Below are positions 45,854-56,252 of a DNA stretch of 64,000 nt, one piece after another. Both the position numbers and the translations under genes were made by a program. Under the pieces are notes generated by a model, which had not been told where the DNA came from, made no database searches, and saw nothing but the letters and a program-made list of their open reading frames with translations. Each line of letters starts with the position of its first letter. Positions within the stretch are counted from its first letter, which is position 1. This DNA is from Exiguobacterium sp. AM39-5BH (GTDB lineage Bacteria; Bacillota; Bacilli; Exiguobacteriales; Exiguobacteriaceae), in assembly GCF_003467445.1 (NCBI RefSeq), contig NZ_QSGS01000002.1, forward strand, positions 186,001-250,000, written 5' to 3'.

Positions 45854-48800
45854 GTCAATTCCTCCATCTCTTGTTCCGTCTCCACAACGCGCTTCGCTTC
45901 GGATAGTTCGACCGAAAGCACCTCGGAGACACCGTTTTGTTGCATCGTCACGCCATAGAGTGTGTCTGCCGCCTCCATCGTCCCTTTTCGATGTGTGATG
46001 ATGACGAATTGCGTGTCGATTGACAGTGTCCGGATATACTCTCCGAATCGATGGACGTTCGCCTCATCGAGCGCAGCCTCGACTTCATCGAGCACACAGA
46101 ACGGGACCGGACGCGTCTTCAAAATCGCGAATAAGAGCGCGATCGCCGTCAAGGCTCGCTCTCCTCCTGAGAGCAGACTGAGCGTCTGTAGTTTCTTCCC
46201 AGGTGGCTTGGCTACGATTTCAATACCCGTATTCAGCAAATCGGACTCGTCGACCAGTTTCAAGTCGGCCTCGCCGCCGCCAAACAGTTCGTGGAACGTC
46301 TGTTTGAAGTGACCGCGCACGAGCGTATACGTCTCTTTGAACAACCGTGTCACTTCGCGGTCCATCTTGTTGATGATGTCGTACAAGTCCTCTTTGGCGC
46401 TGACGAGGTCGTCCCGCTGTTCAGACAAGAACATGAACCGTTCATTGACGAGGTCGAACTCTTCAATCGCATTCAAGTTGACCGGACCGATCTCCTCGAT
46501 TTGGCGGACGAGCAGTTTGAACTCCTCTTTCGCCTCATCGAGCGGGATCGTGAGCGTCGGCAGCAATTCGAAGACGAGTCCACGTTCATCGAGCGCATCG
46601 AACTTCCACTTCCGTTTCAATTCGAGTTCGTTCACATCGGTCTCGAGTTTGCGGACATCCGTCTCGAGTCGACGACGCACGTCTGACGCCTGTTGTTCAC
46701 GCTGTCTGAGGATGCGGTAAGCTTCTTCTTCAGAATGAAGCTGGCTTGTGTGCTGTGTTACCCGCTCTTTAAGTTCGTCCATGTGTTTAGTCGCCTCGAC
46801 ATGTTCGAGCTCGAGCTCAGCAGAAGAGGCGGTCCGGCCGCTCGCCACATGTTCGAGCTCACGCTCGATTTGATGAAGGCGTGCCGTCTGTTTGGCGACC
46901 TCGGACTCGAGCCGTTCGACCTCCGAGCGGACCCGGTCGAGGTCGAGCGTATGCCGTTGGCGATCGAGCTCGTTTTGACGAATGGCTTCTTGCAGTTGCC
47001 CCGTCGTCGCGGCACCTTTCGCCTGCTCGCCGCGAAGCGCCTCGAGTTTGTTCCGAATCGAGGCTTGCAACGCATCGGTCGCCTCGAGCTCTTGCGCGAG
47101 CCGGGTCAATTCGTTCGTCGCGGTTTCAATCGTATGGGTATAGCGGGCCATCTCATGGTCGAACAGTTCGAGTTGTGCCTTGGCGTCTTGTGACACCCTC
47201 TCCAAGCTTCGGTACGCCTGTTCCGTCGAACGGAGCGTCTCTTCGGCCTCACGTTTCTTGCGCTTGAGTGACTGGAGCGACTCATGCAACCGAGTCATCT
47301 CATCCGTATACGTCGTCACGCGCAACTGTTGCTCACGGAGCATGGCCAGCCCTTGCGACAATCCGTGCTTCAAGTCATCGAGTTCACGGGACTGGGTGAA
47401 CAAGGCGACGCCTTGTTTTCGGCTCCCACCTGTCATTGAGCCGCCGACGTTGACGATGTCCCCGTCGAGCGTGACGATGCGATAGCGATAGCCGGTCGTC
47501 TGGGCGATTTGGTTCGCGACCTCGAGTGAGTTGGCGACGATGACGGCGCCGAGAAACGATCGCTTCAATTTGTCGTAGGCTGGGTCCGTCTCGACGAGGT
47601 CAGAGGCGATGCCGACGAAACCGTCGAGCGATTCGAGACGGTGCGCGACTTCACTAGGGATGTAACGCTCTTTCACGGTCGTCATCGGCACGAACGTGGC
47701 CCGGCCGGCATTCGCCTTCCGCAACCGGTCGATCTCCCGGCGTCCGACCGCTTCCGTCTCGACAACGATATGTTGTTGTGTCTGGCCAAGTGCCGTCTCG
47801 ATGGCGGCCTCATAAGAGGGGAGGACACGAATCAATTCCGCGACCGCGCCGAGCACGCCCGGTCCCCGCTCTTTCAACACGAATTTGACGGCATGGAAAT
47901 AACCTTCATACGACTGCTTCATCCGCTCGAGCAATTCGATGCGGTCCTCGGTCTTCTGACGACGGCGGTCAAGGTCATGGTACGACTGTTCGGCCCGAGA
48001 AAGCTTGTCCCGAAGTGTCGTCTCTTGTTCGGTCAAATCGGCTTCTTCCGCAAGAAGCTGCTCCAACGTCGCCCGCGCTTCGTCGAGACGAGCCTGTTCG
48101 ACCTCGAGTGATGCCGTCTGTTCGGACCGTACAGCGAGACGGTCCTTGTTCTCACGGAGCAGACGCGCTTTCGCCTCCTCGGCTTGTTCGATATCGCGTC
48201 GTTCCCGCTTCTGTTGATTGCTAAGCGTGGCGCGGGTCGTCGCTAATTCGAACGCTTCCCCTTGAAGCTGTTCGATTTCCGCGTTAAAATCGCGCGTCGC
48301 AGCCGTCAATTGCGTGTCGAGTGTGACGCGTGCCGCTTCGACGGTATGTAACGCCTCGGTTTTAGACGCCAAATCCGCCTCGGCCACGTGCAATTTCTGC
48401 GTCAACTGTTCGGTCTCTTCGGCCAACTCGATCCGTTGGCGCTCGAGGCGTTCTTTTGTTTCCGCCCCGTGCTCTTCACGGGCTTTCGCGAGCTTGATTT
48501 CTCCGGTCAATCGTTCCAGTTCGGTCGCGTGTGTCCGTTCGTCCTGGTGGAGCAAATCGAGCGTTTCTCGATCGAGGGCGAGTGTCGCCTCGAGCTCCGT
48601 TCGTTCCGCCACAATCGCTGTCAATGCACCGTCTTGATCGGCGAGGTGTGCGGATACGGTCTCGAGTTGTTCAGTCACACGGATAATGCCCGTACCGAGT
48701 TCTGTGATTTCAGCAGCGAGGATACCCGTTTCAAGTTCGTCATGTCGTGCTTTAGCGGTTTGAAACTCACGGGCGAGCGCAGCTTGTTCCCGGAGCGGTT

Positions 48801-49406
48801 CGACCCGATCAGCAAGTTCATACAAAATATCGTCGACCCGAGACAAGTTCAATTCGGTGTCTTGCAGCTTCCGTTCGGCTTGTTTTCTGCGTTGGCGATA
48901 CTTTAAGACCCCGGCCGCTTCTTCAATCACTGCCCGGCGGTCTTCCGGTTTCCCGGAGATGACTTGTTCGACCCGACCTTGTCCGATAATCGCGAACGCG
49001 TCGCGCGACAGTCCCGTATCCATGAACAAATCAATCACGTCTTTAAGCCGACATGGCTTCTTGTTCATGAAATAATCACTATCACCGCTCCGTGTGACAC
49101 GACGTGTAACGCTCACTTCCTCATACGGTAGCCGCAAATGGGCGTCCGCATTGTCCAAGACAAGCGTCACTTCGGCGACGTTACGATGGTTCTCCCCTTC
49201 ACTGCCGGCAAAGATGACGTCTTCCATTTTCGCTCCGCGGAGCGATTTGGCCGACTGCTCACCGAGTACCCAGCGAACAGCGTCCGATATATTTGATTTT
49301 CCGCTCCCGTTCGGTCCAACCACGCTGTGACGCCGGGACGAAAATCCAGTTCAATCCGCTTGGCGAACGATTTAAAGCCAGCGAGTTCGATTCGTTTTAA
49401 GTGCAT
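45850..49406 (-). CDS. smc: Chromosome partition protein SMC, one apparent frameshift
   Basis: SMC forms the condensin complex with ScpA and ScpB and organises chromosome segregation. The start is the ATG at 49406 (MHLKRIELAGFKSFAKRIEL). Near 49323 the frame breaks at GVTA (ACAGC-GTGG lacks one base), and the next frame resumes VVGPNGSGKSNISDAVRWVL (Walker A). Two long coiled-coil arms flank the hinge (SMTGGSRKQGVALF at about residue 650), and the signature LSGGERALTAIALLFAIL with Walker B FCVLDEVEAALDEANVHRF is near the C terminus. One restored base gives 1185 residues. Confidence 0.95.
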
Positions 49407-49443
49407 CGTGACCATCCTATCCTCAGTAAGCATTCATTTGTTT

Positions 49444-49492
49444 ATTTTACCACAGTTGCCAGTTCGTCAAAATGCTAGAATCATGCTATTCT
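49444..49492. promoter_or_regulatory. Divergent promoter region between smc and the UPF0435 gene
   Basis: On the plus strand TTCGTC (49463-49468), an 18-nt spacer and TATTCT (49487-49492) with extended TGC could drive the UPF0435 gene. On the minus strand TTGACG (49465-49470) and TAAAAT (49444-49449, extended TGG, 15-nt spacing) could drive smc. The two -35 elements overlap. Both matches are moderate. Confidence 0.4.
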
Positions 49493-49521
49493 AAAAAGAA
49501 CTGTAGAAAGGGGTACGACCG

Positions 49522-49716
49522 ATGACGAACGAACAAATGATTGAGGAAATTCTCGACAAAATGAATATCATCAACCGCGGCGCCATCAAAGCGGAAGAAT
49601 ATAACCGTGCTGACGCCTCGGCCGTCAAAGAAATTTATGACTACGTGATGAACCGCTCATCGCTGTCCATCTCTGAAGTCGACGGAATCGTCGAAGAGCT
49701 TGGACAATTGACGTAA
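49522..49716 (+). CDS. UPF0435 (DUF1128) family protein, YfkK-like
   Basis: A 64-residue acidic cytoplasmic protein, one of two plus-strand genes in the window. It reads MTNEQMIEEILDKMNIINRG, then EYNRADASAVKEIYDYVMNR and SISEVDGIVEELGQL, matching the short helical UPF0435/DUF1128 family (B. subtilis YfkK) as I remember it. AGAAAGGGG precedes the ATG. In B. subtilis smc and rnc are adjacent with no such gene between them, so this is a lineage-specific placement. Function unknown. It ends 9 nt before a bidirectional terminator. Confidence 0.78.
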   Translation: MTNEQMIEEILDKMNIINRGAIKAEEYNRADASAVKEIYDYVMNRSSLSISEVDGIVEELGQLT

Positions 49717-49725
49717 TAGGATGAC

Positions 49726-49765
49726 ACAAAAGGAGTGGACCGTTCAAATGGTCCACTCCTTTTGT
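49726..49765. terminator. Bidirectional terminator between UPF0435 gene and rnc
   Basis: A perfect 16-bp stem (49726-49741 with 49750-49765) with an 8-nt loop, A-rich on the 5' arm and T-rich on the 3' arm in both directions. It serves the two convergent genes, ending 1 nt before the rnc stop codon. Confidence 0.9.
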
Positions 49766-49766
49766 A

Positions 49767-50546
49767 TTACAAGCCGGCGTATCGCCGATTGAACTCGATC
49801 AATGCTTCTTTCGCCGCAAGCTGTTCAGCTTCTTTTTTCGATCGACCGATGCCTTCTCCAACGATATCGTCAGACAAACGGGCATGGGCGATAAATTCCC
49901 GGCTATGCGCCGGTCCTCGCTCTTCGATAATCGTATACGAGACCGGGCCGAGCCCTTCCCGTTGCACGTTCTCTTGGAGCTGACTCTTATAATCGGTCTG
50001 TTCTTCAAACAATCCGGCTAAGACTTTCGGAAAAACCGCTTCGGCGAGGAACTGTTCAACTGGTTCAATCCCTTGGTCCAGATAGAGCGCGCCGATGTAT
50101 GATTCGAACACATCTGCGAGTAACGCCGGACGTTTGCGCCCGCCGGTCAACTCTTCGCCTTTCCCAAGCAAGATAAAATCAGAGAAAGCATAGGCTTCCG
50201 CGAAGTTGACGAGTGACGGCTCACAGACGATGGCCGCCCGTAACTTCGTTAATTCCCCCTCGGAGCGCTCCGGATACGTCTCATACAAAAATCGAGACAC
50301 CGTCAACTCGAGTACCGCATCGCCTAGAAATTCTAAGCGTTCATTGTCTTTTTTCAGACCGCGCTGTTCGTTGACGTATGAGGAGTGGGTGAACGCTTGC
50401 ATCAATAAGTCTTGATTCGTGAACCGAACCGATAACCGTTCTTCGAGCGTTTTGAACTGCTCGAGAATCCGAGACCGTTCGAGCTCAGTTCGTCGACGTC
50501 GCTGCGCCGACCCTTGACGGTCAAACCGTCGCTTGTCTTTTGTCAT
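49767..50546 (-). CDS. rnc: Ribonuclease III
   Basis: RNase III cuts double-stranded RNA, including rRNA precursors. The 259 residues have an N-terminal basic stretch, the nuclease signature [13 protein letters not shown] (Glu72, Asp76), [20 protein letters not shown] with the other metal ligands, and a C-terminal dsRNA-binding domain beginning about residue 185 ([14 protein letters not shown], then [18 protein letters not shown]). It follows acpP across a 58-nt gap that contains a strong hairpin. Confidence 0.97.
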   Translation of the reverse strand: MTKDKRRFDRQGSAQRRRRTELERSRILEQFKTLEERLSVRFTNQDLLMQAFTHSSYVNEQRGLKKDNERLEFLGDAVLELTVSRFLYETYPERSEGELTKLRAAIVCEPSLVNFAEAYAFSDFILLGKGEELTGGRKRPALLADVFESYIGALYLDQGIEPVEQFLAEAVFPKVLAGLFEEQTDYKSQLQENVQREGLGPVSYTIIEERGPAHSREFIAHARLSDDIVGEGIGRSKKEAEQLAAKEALIEFNRRYAGL

Positions 50547-50571
50547 AATTCCCTCCGTTTATAAGCACAAG

Positions 50572-50596
50572 CCCACCGCTCATGACGAGCGGTGGG
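50572..50596 (-). terminator. Strong hairpin between acpP and rnc, no T tract
   Basis: A perfect 10-bp stem (50572-50581 with 50587-50596, CCCACCGCTC) with a 5-nt loop; two further pairs extend the base. The minus-strand sequence that follows (CTTGTGC) is not T-rich, so it may be a processing or stability element rather than a terminator. Confidence 0.5.
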
Positions 50597-50604
50597 AGGC
50601 TTGA

Positions 50605-50844
50605 TTACAATTTAGTTTCGATGTAAGCGACAACGTCGCCGACAGTTGCGAGTTTCTCTGCATCTTCGTCTTCGATCGTGATGTCGAACTTGTCTTCAAG
50701 GTCCATGACCATTTCCATCACTTCGAGCGAATCCGCGCCAAGATCGTCTTTAAATGATTTGTCGGCTGTGATCTCAGATACATCTTTCCCGAGTTTCTCT
50801 GCCACTGCTGCTTGTACGTCTACTAAGATTTGTTCTGTTGTCAT
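50605..50844 (-). CDS. acpP: Acyl carrier protein
   Basis: ACP carries growing acyl chains on 4'-phosphopantetheine. The 79-residue acidic protein has the attachment site Ser39 in [19 protein letters not shown]. It has a good GGAGGG ribosome site and its own promoter overlapping the end of fabG, so it can be made independently of FapR control. Confidence 0.98.
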   Translation of the reverse strand: MTTEQILVDVQAAVAEKLGKDVSEITADKSFKDDLGADSLEVMEMVMDLEDKFDITIEDEDAEKLATVGDVVAYIETKL

Positions 50845-50865
50845 GATAAAATCCCTCCAAATTAA

Positions 50866-50894
50866 AGTATATAAAATGAATTTCGATTGGTAAA
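50866..50894 (-). promoter_or_regulatory. SigA-type promoter for acpP
   Basis: TTTACC (50889-50894) and TATACT (50866-50871) with 17-nt spacing on the minus strand, in the fabG-acpP gap. Confidence 0.65.
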
Positions 50895-50902
50895 GTTCTG
50901 TT

Positions 50903-51643
50903 TTACGCCATCGTCATTCCGCCATCGACGGCGATCGTCTGGCCCGTCACATAAGCCGCTTCGTATGAAGCGAGGAATGAGACAACGTTCGCCACATCTT
51001 CGACTTGGCCGAAGCGGTTGAACGGGATTTGCCCGAGCGTCGCCTCACGTTGAGCGTCGGTCAAGGCGTCGGTCATGTCCGTCTGGATGAATCCAGGACA
51101 GACCGCGTTCACCGTGACATGGCGTCCTGCAAGTTCACGCGCGACTGACTTCGTCAGCCCAATGAGCCCGGCTTTGGCGGCCGCATAGTTCGCTTGTCCG
51201 GCGTTGCCCGTGATGCCGACGACCGAGGCGATATTGATGATGCGGCCCGACTTCGATTTCAAGAGCGTCCGCGTCGCGGCTTGCGACGTCAAGAACGCGC
51301 CTTTCAAGTTCGTCGACAACACATCGTCAAAGTCAGCCTCTTTCATGCGCATGAGCAAACCGTCACGCGTGATGCCCGCATTGTTGACGAGGCAATCGAT
51401 GCGGCCAAACGTGTCGATCGTCGTCTTGATGAGCGCTTTCACATCTTCCGCGTTCGAGACGTCTGCCTTGACGGCAATGGCCTCGCCTCCGTTCGCTTCG
51501 ATTTCACTAACGACGGTTTTTGCTTTTTCAACACTACCCGAGTAGTTCACGACGACTCGAAAGCCGTCCTCCCCTAAACGCTTCGCGATGGCAGCCCCGA
51601 TCCCCCGGGATGCGCCGGTCACGATTGCTACTTGATCATGCAC
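50903..51643 (-). CDS. fabG: 3-oxoacyl-[acyl-carrier-protein] reductase FabG
   Basis: FabG performs the NADPH-dependent first reduction of fatty acid elongation. The 246-residue short-chain dehydrogenase has the cofactor loop [12 protein letters not shown] at 9-20, NNAG at 87-90 and the catalytic Ser140, Tyr153 and Lys157 ([10 protein letters not shown]). It overlaps fabD by 8 nt in the fapR-plsX-fabD-fabG operon. Confidence 0.96.
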   Translation of the reverse strand: MHDQVAIVTGASRGIGAAIAKRLGEDGFRVVVNYSGSVEKAKTVVSEIEANGGEAIAVKADVSNAEDVKALIKTTIDTFGRIDCLVNNAGITRDGLLMRMKEADFDDVLSTNLKGAFLTSQAATRTLLKSKSGRIINIASVVGITGNAGQANYAAAKAGLIGLTKSVARELAGRHVTVNAVCPGFIQTDMTDALTDAQREATLGQIPFNRFGQVEDVANVVSFLASYEAAYVTGQTIAVDGGMTMA

Positions 51644-52556
51644 GTACTTCTCCTCCTAACGCGGCCACCTCTTCGAGCGTCGTCGCCTGTTTGATCGTCA
51701 CGTTCGCGTCGATGCGCTTGATGAGACCTGACAATGGCGACGTCGGACCGAACTCGATAAACGTGTCCACGCCAGCATCGATTGCTTTACGGACACACGC
51801 CTCAAACTGGACCGAGGCATAGAGCTGCTCAGTGAGAAGTGCTTTCAGTTTTTCCGGGTCGGTATGGACGTCGGCATCGACGTTTGAGACAATCCCGATC
51901 GCTGCCGGTTTGAATGGCGACGAAGCGAGCACATCTTTGAATCGTGTCGCGGCGGGCACCATATAAGAACTATGGAACGCCCCTGAGACGTTTAGTGGTA
52001 AGACTCGTTTCGCACCTGCCTGTTTCAAGTCCGTCTCGGCTTGTTTGACTGCATCGACGTGTCCCGAGATGACGAACTGACCCGGACAGTTATAGTTGGC
52101 GATTTGTACAAGGTTTCCGCTAGCACTGATTTTCTCTGTCACGTGGAACGCTTCGTCGACATCGGTCATCCCGATGACGGCCGCCATCGTTCCATCCTTC
52201 ACTTCTGACATGAGCTTGCCACGCTCGTGAACGAGCACGCATGCTTCTTCTAAGTCGATGACGCCAGCGATGACGAGCGCCGCGTACTCTCCGACGCTAT
52301 GACCGATTACCATGTCTGGTGCGGCTCCTGTTTGGGCGTGAGCTTGTGCGAGTGACGCCGCATGCGCTACGATGGCCGGTTGAGCCACCTCGGTCCGTTG
52401 AAGCTCTTCTTTTGATCCTGCCGCCATGGCGTCAAGTAAATCAAAGCCGAGACGTCGGTTGATGGCTTGCAGTTGTTCAGGATTGTCAAGGAACGTTTGG
52501 CCCATGCCGACGGCTTGTGACCCTTGTCCTGGAAATACCCATGCTGTTTTCCCCAT
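51636..52556 (-). CDS. fabD: Malonyl-CoA:ACP transacylase FabD
   Basis: FabD loads malonate onto ACP. The 306 residues have [12 protein letters not shown] at 8-19, nucleophile Ser87 in [11 protein letters not shown] and His195 in SGAFHSSYM. The operon neighbours plsX and fabG are the usual ones. Confidence 0.97.
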   Translation of the reverse strand: MGKTAWVFPGQGSQAVGMGQTFLDNPEQLQAINRRLGFDLLDAMAAGSKEELQRTEVAQPAIVAHAASLAQAHAQTGAAPDMVIGHSVGEYAALVIAGVIDLEEACVLVHERGKLMSEVKDGTMAAVIGMTDVDEAFHVTEKISASGNLVQIANYNCPGQFVISGHVDAVKQAETDLKQAGAKRVLPLNVSGAFHSSYMVPAATRFKDVLASSPFKPAAIGIVSNVDADVHTDPEKLKALLTEQLYASVQFEACVRKAIDAGVDTFIEFGPTSPLSGLIKRIDANVTIKQATTLEEVAALGGEVRA

Positions 52557-52574
52557 GTACTCACCTTCTTCGAA

Positions 52575-53563
52575 TTAGTTTGTGGCTTTGGCTTGCTTGA
52601 TTTTCGCGACGACGTCATGATCGACCATGATTTTCGCTTGTTTGAGCGCGCTCATGATGGCGAGCGCATCGCTCGAGCCGTGCGCTTTAATGACCGGGGC
52701 GCTGATGCCAAATAAACCGGCTCCACCGTGTTCCCGATAATCTAATGTTTGTTTCAATCGTTTCAACTTCGGTTTTAAGACGAGAGCGGCGAGCTTTGAG
52801 ACGAAGTCGCTCGTGAACTGTTCTTTCATCATCTTCATGAGCATCGAGGACGAGCCTTCGACACCTTTGAGCAAAATGTTTCCGGCGAACCCTTCGGTAA
52901 CGATGACGTCAACGTCACCGGACATCGCCTCACGTGCTTCCACGTTGCCGACAAAGTGGACCGGTGCTTGTTCAAGGAGGGGGTACGCCTCTTTTGTGAG
53001 AGCGTTTCCTTTCCCAGCCTCGGTCCCGATGTTCAATAGTGCGACGCGCGGACGTTTGACCCCACGGACGTGCTCAGCGTAGAGCGAACCCATGATCGCA
53101 TAGTCGACCAAGTGTTCAGCCTTCGCGTCCGGGTTGGCCCCGACGTCTAAAATGACGACACCGCTACCCGTATATGTAGGGAACGTAGGTGACAACGCGG
53201 GACGCTCGATTCCTGGAATCCGTCCGATGACGAACAGTGACGCCGCCATGAGGCGCCGGTATTCCCAGCTGAGACGAGTGCGTCGGCCTCTCCGTCTTTG
53301 ACGAGTTTGGCCGCCACGACGAGCGAGCTGTCCTTTTTACGGCGGACGGCCCGGACCGGTTCGTCTTCACCGGTGATGATTTCGCTCGCAGGTACGATTT
53401 TAATTCGGGAATCGGTCAAGCCGTATGAGGCAAGTTTGACTTCATCTCCGACTAAAAATAGTTCCATCGCTTCATTCGGGAACGCGTCGGCAAACTGTTT
53501 GACGCCTTCCACGATCGCTTTCGGGGCATGATCCCCGCCCATTGCATCGATTGCTAATTTCAT
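52575..53563 (-). CDS. plsX: Phosphate acyltransferase PlsX, one apparent frameshift
   Basis: PlsX converts acyl-ACP to acyl-phosphate, the donor for PlsY in phospholipid synthesis. It starts [20 protein letters not shown]. The frame breaks near 53252 after SAGNTGA (GCCCTC read as GCCTC), and the next frame resumes [20 protein letters not shown] and runs through [20 protein letters not shown]. With one base restored it is 329 residues, the expected size. It overlaps fapR as ATGA. Confidence 0.93.
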
Positions 53564-54129
53564 GCCTGTTCCTCCTCACCGCGACGATAGATTGTGAAGT
53601 CTCCGCTAAAGACACACTCTTCGCCGACATAACTATCCACTGTGACGTCCGTTCTTCCGTCCCGACGTAGTTTGATCACACGAGCCTTGGCAACGACTCG
53701 CTCTCCAAGATGGACTTGGCGACTAAAGCGGATATCCGCTTTCGTGGTCAACGCCAATTCATCGTTGATGAGCGCCACCGCTAACGAGTTGGCCTGGGCG
53801 AACAACACGTGTCCCCGGGCGATCTCGTTGCGGCTAAAGACGTGTTCTCTCTCCATGTCGAGAACCGAGATGGCCGATTCATCGAGCTTCAAGTCAATCA
53901 TATCACCGATGACCTCGCTCATGGCGAGCGACTTCACTTCATCGAGGTGTTCTGAAGCAACATGCTTGATTCGCTCCCTCACTTCCGGAATCTTCAATTC
54001 CATCCGGTCGAGCCGAATCGTTTGAATACTGACGGCGAACTGTTTGGATAGTTCTTCGTCTTTGATGAACGGGTTGCGCTCAATCGTTTCTTGCAATAAG
54101 CGTTGCCGCTCTTTCTTAGGTACCCGCAT
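53560..54129 (-). CDS. fapR: Fatty acid and phospholipid synthesis repressor FapR
   Basis: FapR represses membrane lipid genes and releases DNA on binding malonyl-CoA. The 189-residue protein has an N-terminal HTH ([20 protein letters not shown]), a linker helix, and a C-terminal hot-dog thioesterase-like ligand domain ([40 protein letters not shown]). It is first in its operon with plsX, fabD and fabG, and a FapR box lies on its own promoter. Confidence 0.96.
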   Translation of the reverse strand: MRVPKKERQRLLQETIERNPFIKDEELSKQFAVSIQTIRLDRMELKIPEVRERIKHVASEHLDEVKSLAMSEVIGDMIDLKLDESAISVLDMEREHVFSRNEIARGHVLFAQANSLAVALINDELALTTKADIRFSRQVHLGERVVAKARVIKLRRDGRTDVTVDSYVGEECVFSGDFTIYRRGEEEQA

Positions 54130-54161
54130 TCAGTTCCCTCCTAAACTCTATACTAAAGAAC

Positions 54162-54178
54162 TTAATACCTGGTACTAA
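54162..54178 (+). promoter_or_regulatory. FapR operator at the fapR promoter
   Basis: TTAATACCTGGTACTAA is a 17-bp near-perfect inverted repeat of the FapR type. It starts 4 bp downstream of the -10 and covers the expected transcription start, an effective site for repression. Confidence 0.85.
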
Positions 54179-54182
54179 CAGC

Positions 54183-54211
54183 AGTATATATTCTTTAGAT
54201 TTTATTTTCAA
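54183..54211 (-). promoter_or_regulatory. SigA-type promoter for fapR-plsX-fabD-fabG
   Basis: TTGAAA (54206-54211) and TATACT (54183-54188) with exactly 17-nt spacing on the minus strand, between recG and fapR. Confidence 0.8.
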
Positions 54212-54221
54212 GTGTTGTTTG

Positions 54222-56252
54222 TCATTCCAATCGTTCGCCGACGAGTAAATCGAGTCGTTTCAAGTAGTGCCGGAGTGGCGCATACGCCGCTTCGTTCCAA
54301 AATGCTTCACTCCCGAGTAGACGGACGGCATCTTGCATCGCCACTTCCATCACTTTTAAATCGAGGACCGGGTCGGCGACGCGGAAACTCGGTAGACCGC
54401 TTTGAGCAGTCCCAAAGAAGTCACCGGCCCCGCGTAGCTCCAGGTCTTTCTCGGCAAGCACGAAGCCGTCGTTCGTTTCTGTCATCGTTTTCAAGCGAAG
54501 CTTCCCGACATCCGACTTCGGGTCCCCGACCAAAATACAATAAGATTGGTCGGCGCCTCGACCGACACGCCCGCGCAACTGGTGCAACTGTGCCAAGCCG
54601 AACCGTTCCGCGTCGTGGATGATGATGAGCGAGGCGTTCGGGACGTTCACACCGACCTCAACGACCGTCGTTGAAACGAGGATTTGGAGTTCGTTGCCGG
54701 CAAAAGCCTTCATGACGTCATCTTTCTCGGTGCTCGACAGTTTTCCGTGCATGAGACCGACGACGTAGTTCGGGAAACGCTCCCTTAACATGTCATAGAG
54801 TGCCGTCGCGCTCTCGACTTCAAGCGTGTCCGACTCCTCGATGAGCGGCGCGATGACGTACGCTTGACGTCCGAGCGCAAGCTCACGGTTCACCATCGCA
54901 TGGACTCGATCGATTTGATCGGTCTTGGCCCAATACGTCTCGATTGGTTTGCGCCCTGCCGGCATCTCATCAATCGTCGAGACGTCCATCTCGCCGAATG
55001 CGCTAATAGCAAGTGTCCGCGGAATCGGCGTCGCCGTCATGTAGAGCACGTCGGCGAGCTCCGCCTTGTCACGAAGCATCTTCCGCTGTTCGACCCCGAA
55101 CCGGTGCTGCTCATCGGTGATGGCCAGATGCAGACGTGAAAACTCGACCGGTCCTTGAATCAAGGCGTGCGTCCCGACGATGATATCGACGTCGCCGTCT
55201 TTAATCGCCTGAAGCAATTCGTTCCGGGCCTTGCCTTTGACCGAACTCGTCAGTAGCCCGACGCGTATGCCATACGGTTCGAACAGCGCCTGCAACGAGG
55301 CGAGATGCTGTTCGGCCAAAATTTCCGTCGGGACCATCAGTGCCCCTTGATAGCCGGCGCACACCGTCGCATACAAGGCGATCGCGGCAACGACTGTCTT
55401 TCCGCTCCCGACATCCCCTTGTAACAACCGATTCATCCGTTCTGGCTTCTCTAAATCACTTACGATTTCTCGGATGACGCGCGTCTGAGCTCCCGTTAAA
55501 GGGAATGCGAGCTGTTTGACGAACTCGTTCAACCGCTGCTTATCAAGCGTGAGGGCGCGCCCTTTCCCCGCCCGCTCCATCTTACGGAACGCCTGAAGTT
55601 TCAATTGATAGAGTAGACATTCCTCATACACATAGCTACGACGCGCTTGTTTATACGTCTCGACCGAATCAGGGAAATGCATCCCTTTCAACATCGTCTC
55701 CCGGTCCTCGAGCCGATACCGTTGCCGAATCGATTCGGGCAGGCGATCCTCGAACGAAGTCGTCTGTTCGAACGCGAGTTTGACGATGCGTCCGAAATTC
55801 TTTTGGGTCAGTCCGGCCCGGAGCGAATAGATCGGTTGCAACCCATCCGACAGCTCACCGAACTCGAGGTCGGTCGCACTGATCGTCATCCGGTTCATAT
55901 CCCATTTTCCTTTGACCGTCACCGTGGCCCCGAGCGTGAGCTTGTCTTTATAGAACGCCCGGTTGAACATCGTCACGTGGACGACATAACGCTCCTCGAG
56001 CAATAATCGGAATTGGAGTCGGTTCTTTCCTTTACTGTAATAACGAACGAGCGGTTCAGCCTGGACGGTGCCGCTCCATTTGACGAGGTCACCGTGTATG
56101 GCCGTCGTCACGGTGCCACTATTGTAATTTTCATAACGAAACGGGACGTGCTCCAGCACGTCCTCGATTCGTTCGAGACCCATCGTCTCTAGTTTTTTGG
56201 CCATCTCTGGCCCGACCCCTTTCAGCGTCGTCAACGCCTCACTTCTCGACAT
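54222..56252 (-). CDS. recG: ATP-dependent DNA helicase RecG
   Basis: RecG remodels stalled replication forks and recombination intermediates. I start at the ATG 56252 (MSRSEALTTLKGVGPEMAKK), overlapping sdaAA by 14 nt; the 22 codons upstream are not family-like. The 676 residues comprise the wedge/OB region (about 60-190), Walker A LLQGDVGSGKTVVAAIA, the DEQH motif ITDEQHRFGVEQR, and C-terminal helicase motifs QLHQLRGRVGRG. Length is normal. Confidence 0.96.
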   Translation of the reverse strand: MSRSEALTTLKGVGPEMAKKLETMGLERIEDVLEHVPFRYENYNSGTVTTAIHGDLVKWSGTVQAEPLVRYYSKGKNRLQFRLLLEERYVVHVTMFNRAFYKDKLTLGATVTVKGKWDMNRMTISATDLEFGELSDGLQPIYSLRAGLTQKNFGRIVKLAFEQTTSFEDRLPESIRQRYRLEDRETMLKGMHFPDSVETYKQARRSYVYEECLLYQLKLQAFRKMERAGKGRALTLDKQRLNEFVKQLAFPLTGAQTRVIREIVSDLEKPERMNRLLQGDVGSGKTVVAAIALYATVCAGYQGALMVPTEILAEQHLASLQALFEPYGIRVGLLTSSVKGKARNELLQAIKDGDVDIIVGTHALIQGPVEFSRLHLAITDEQHRFGVEQRKMLRDKAELADVLYMTATPIPRTLAISAFGEMDVSTIDEMPAGRKPIETYWAKTDQIDRVHAMVNRELALGRQAYVIAPLIEESDTLEVESATALYDMLRERFPNYVVGLMHGKLSSTEKDDVMKAFAGNELQILVSTTVVEVGVNVPNASLIIIHDAERFGLAQLHQLRGRVGRGADQSYCILVGDPKSDVGKLRLKTMTETNDGFVLAEKDLELRGAGDFFGTAQSGLPSFRVADPVLDLKVMEVAMQDAVRLLGSEAFWNEAAYAPLRHYLKRLDLLVGERLE

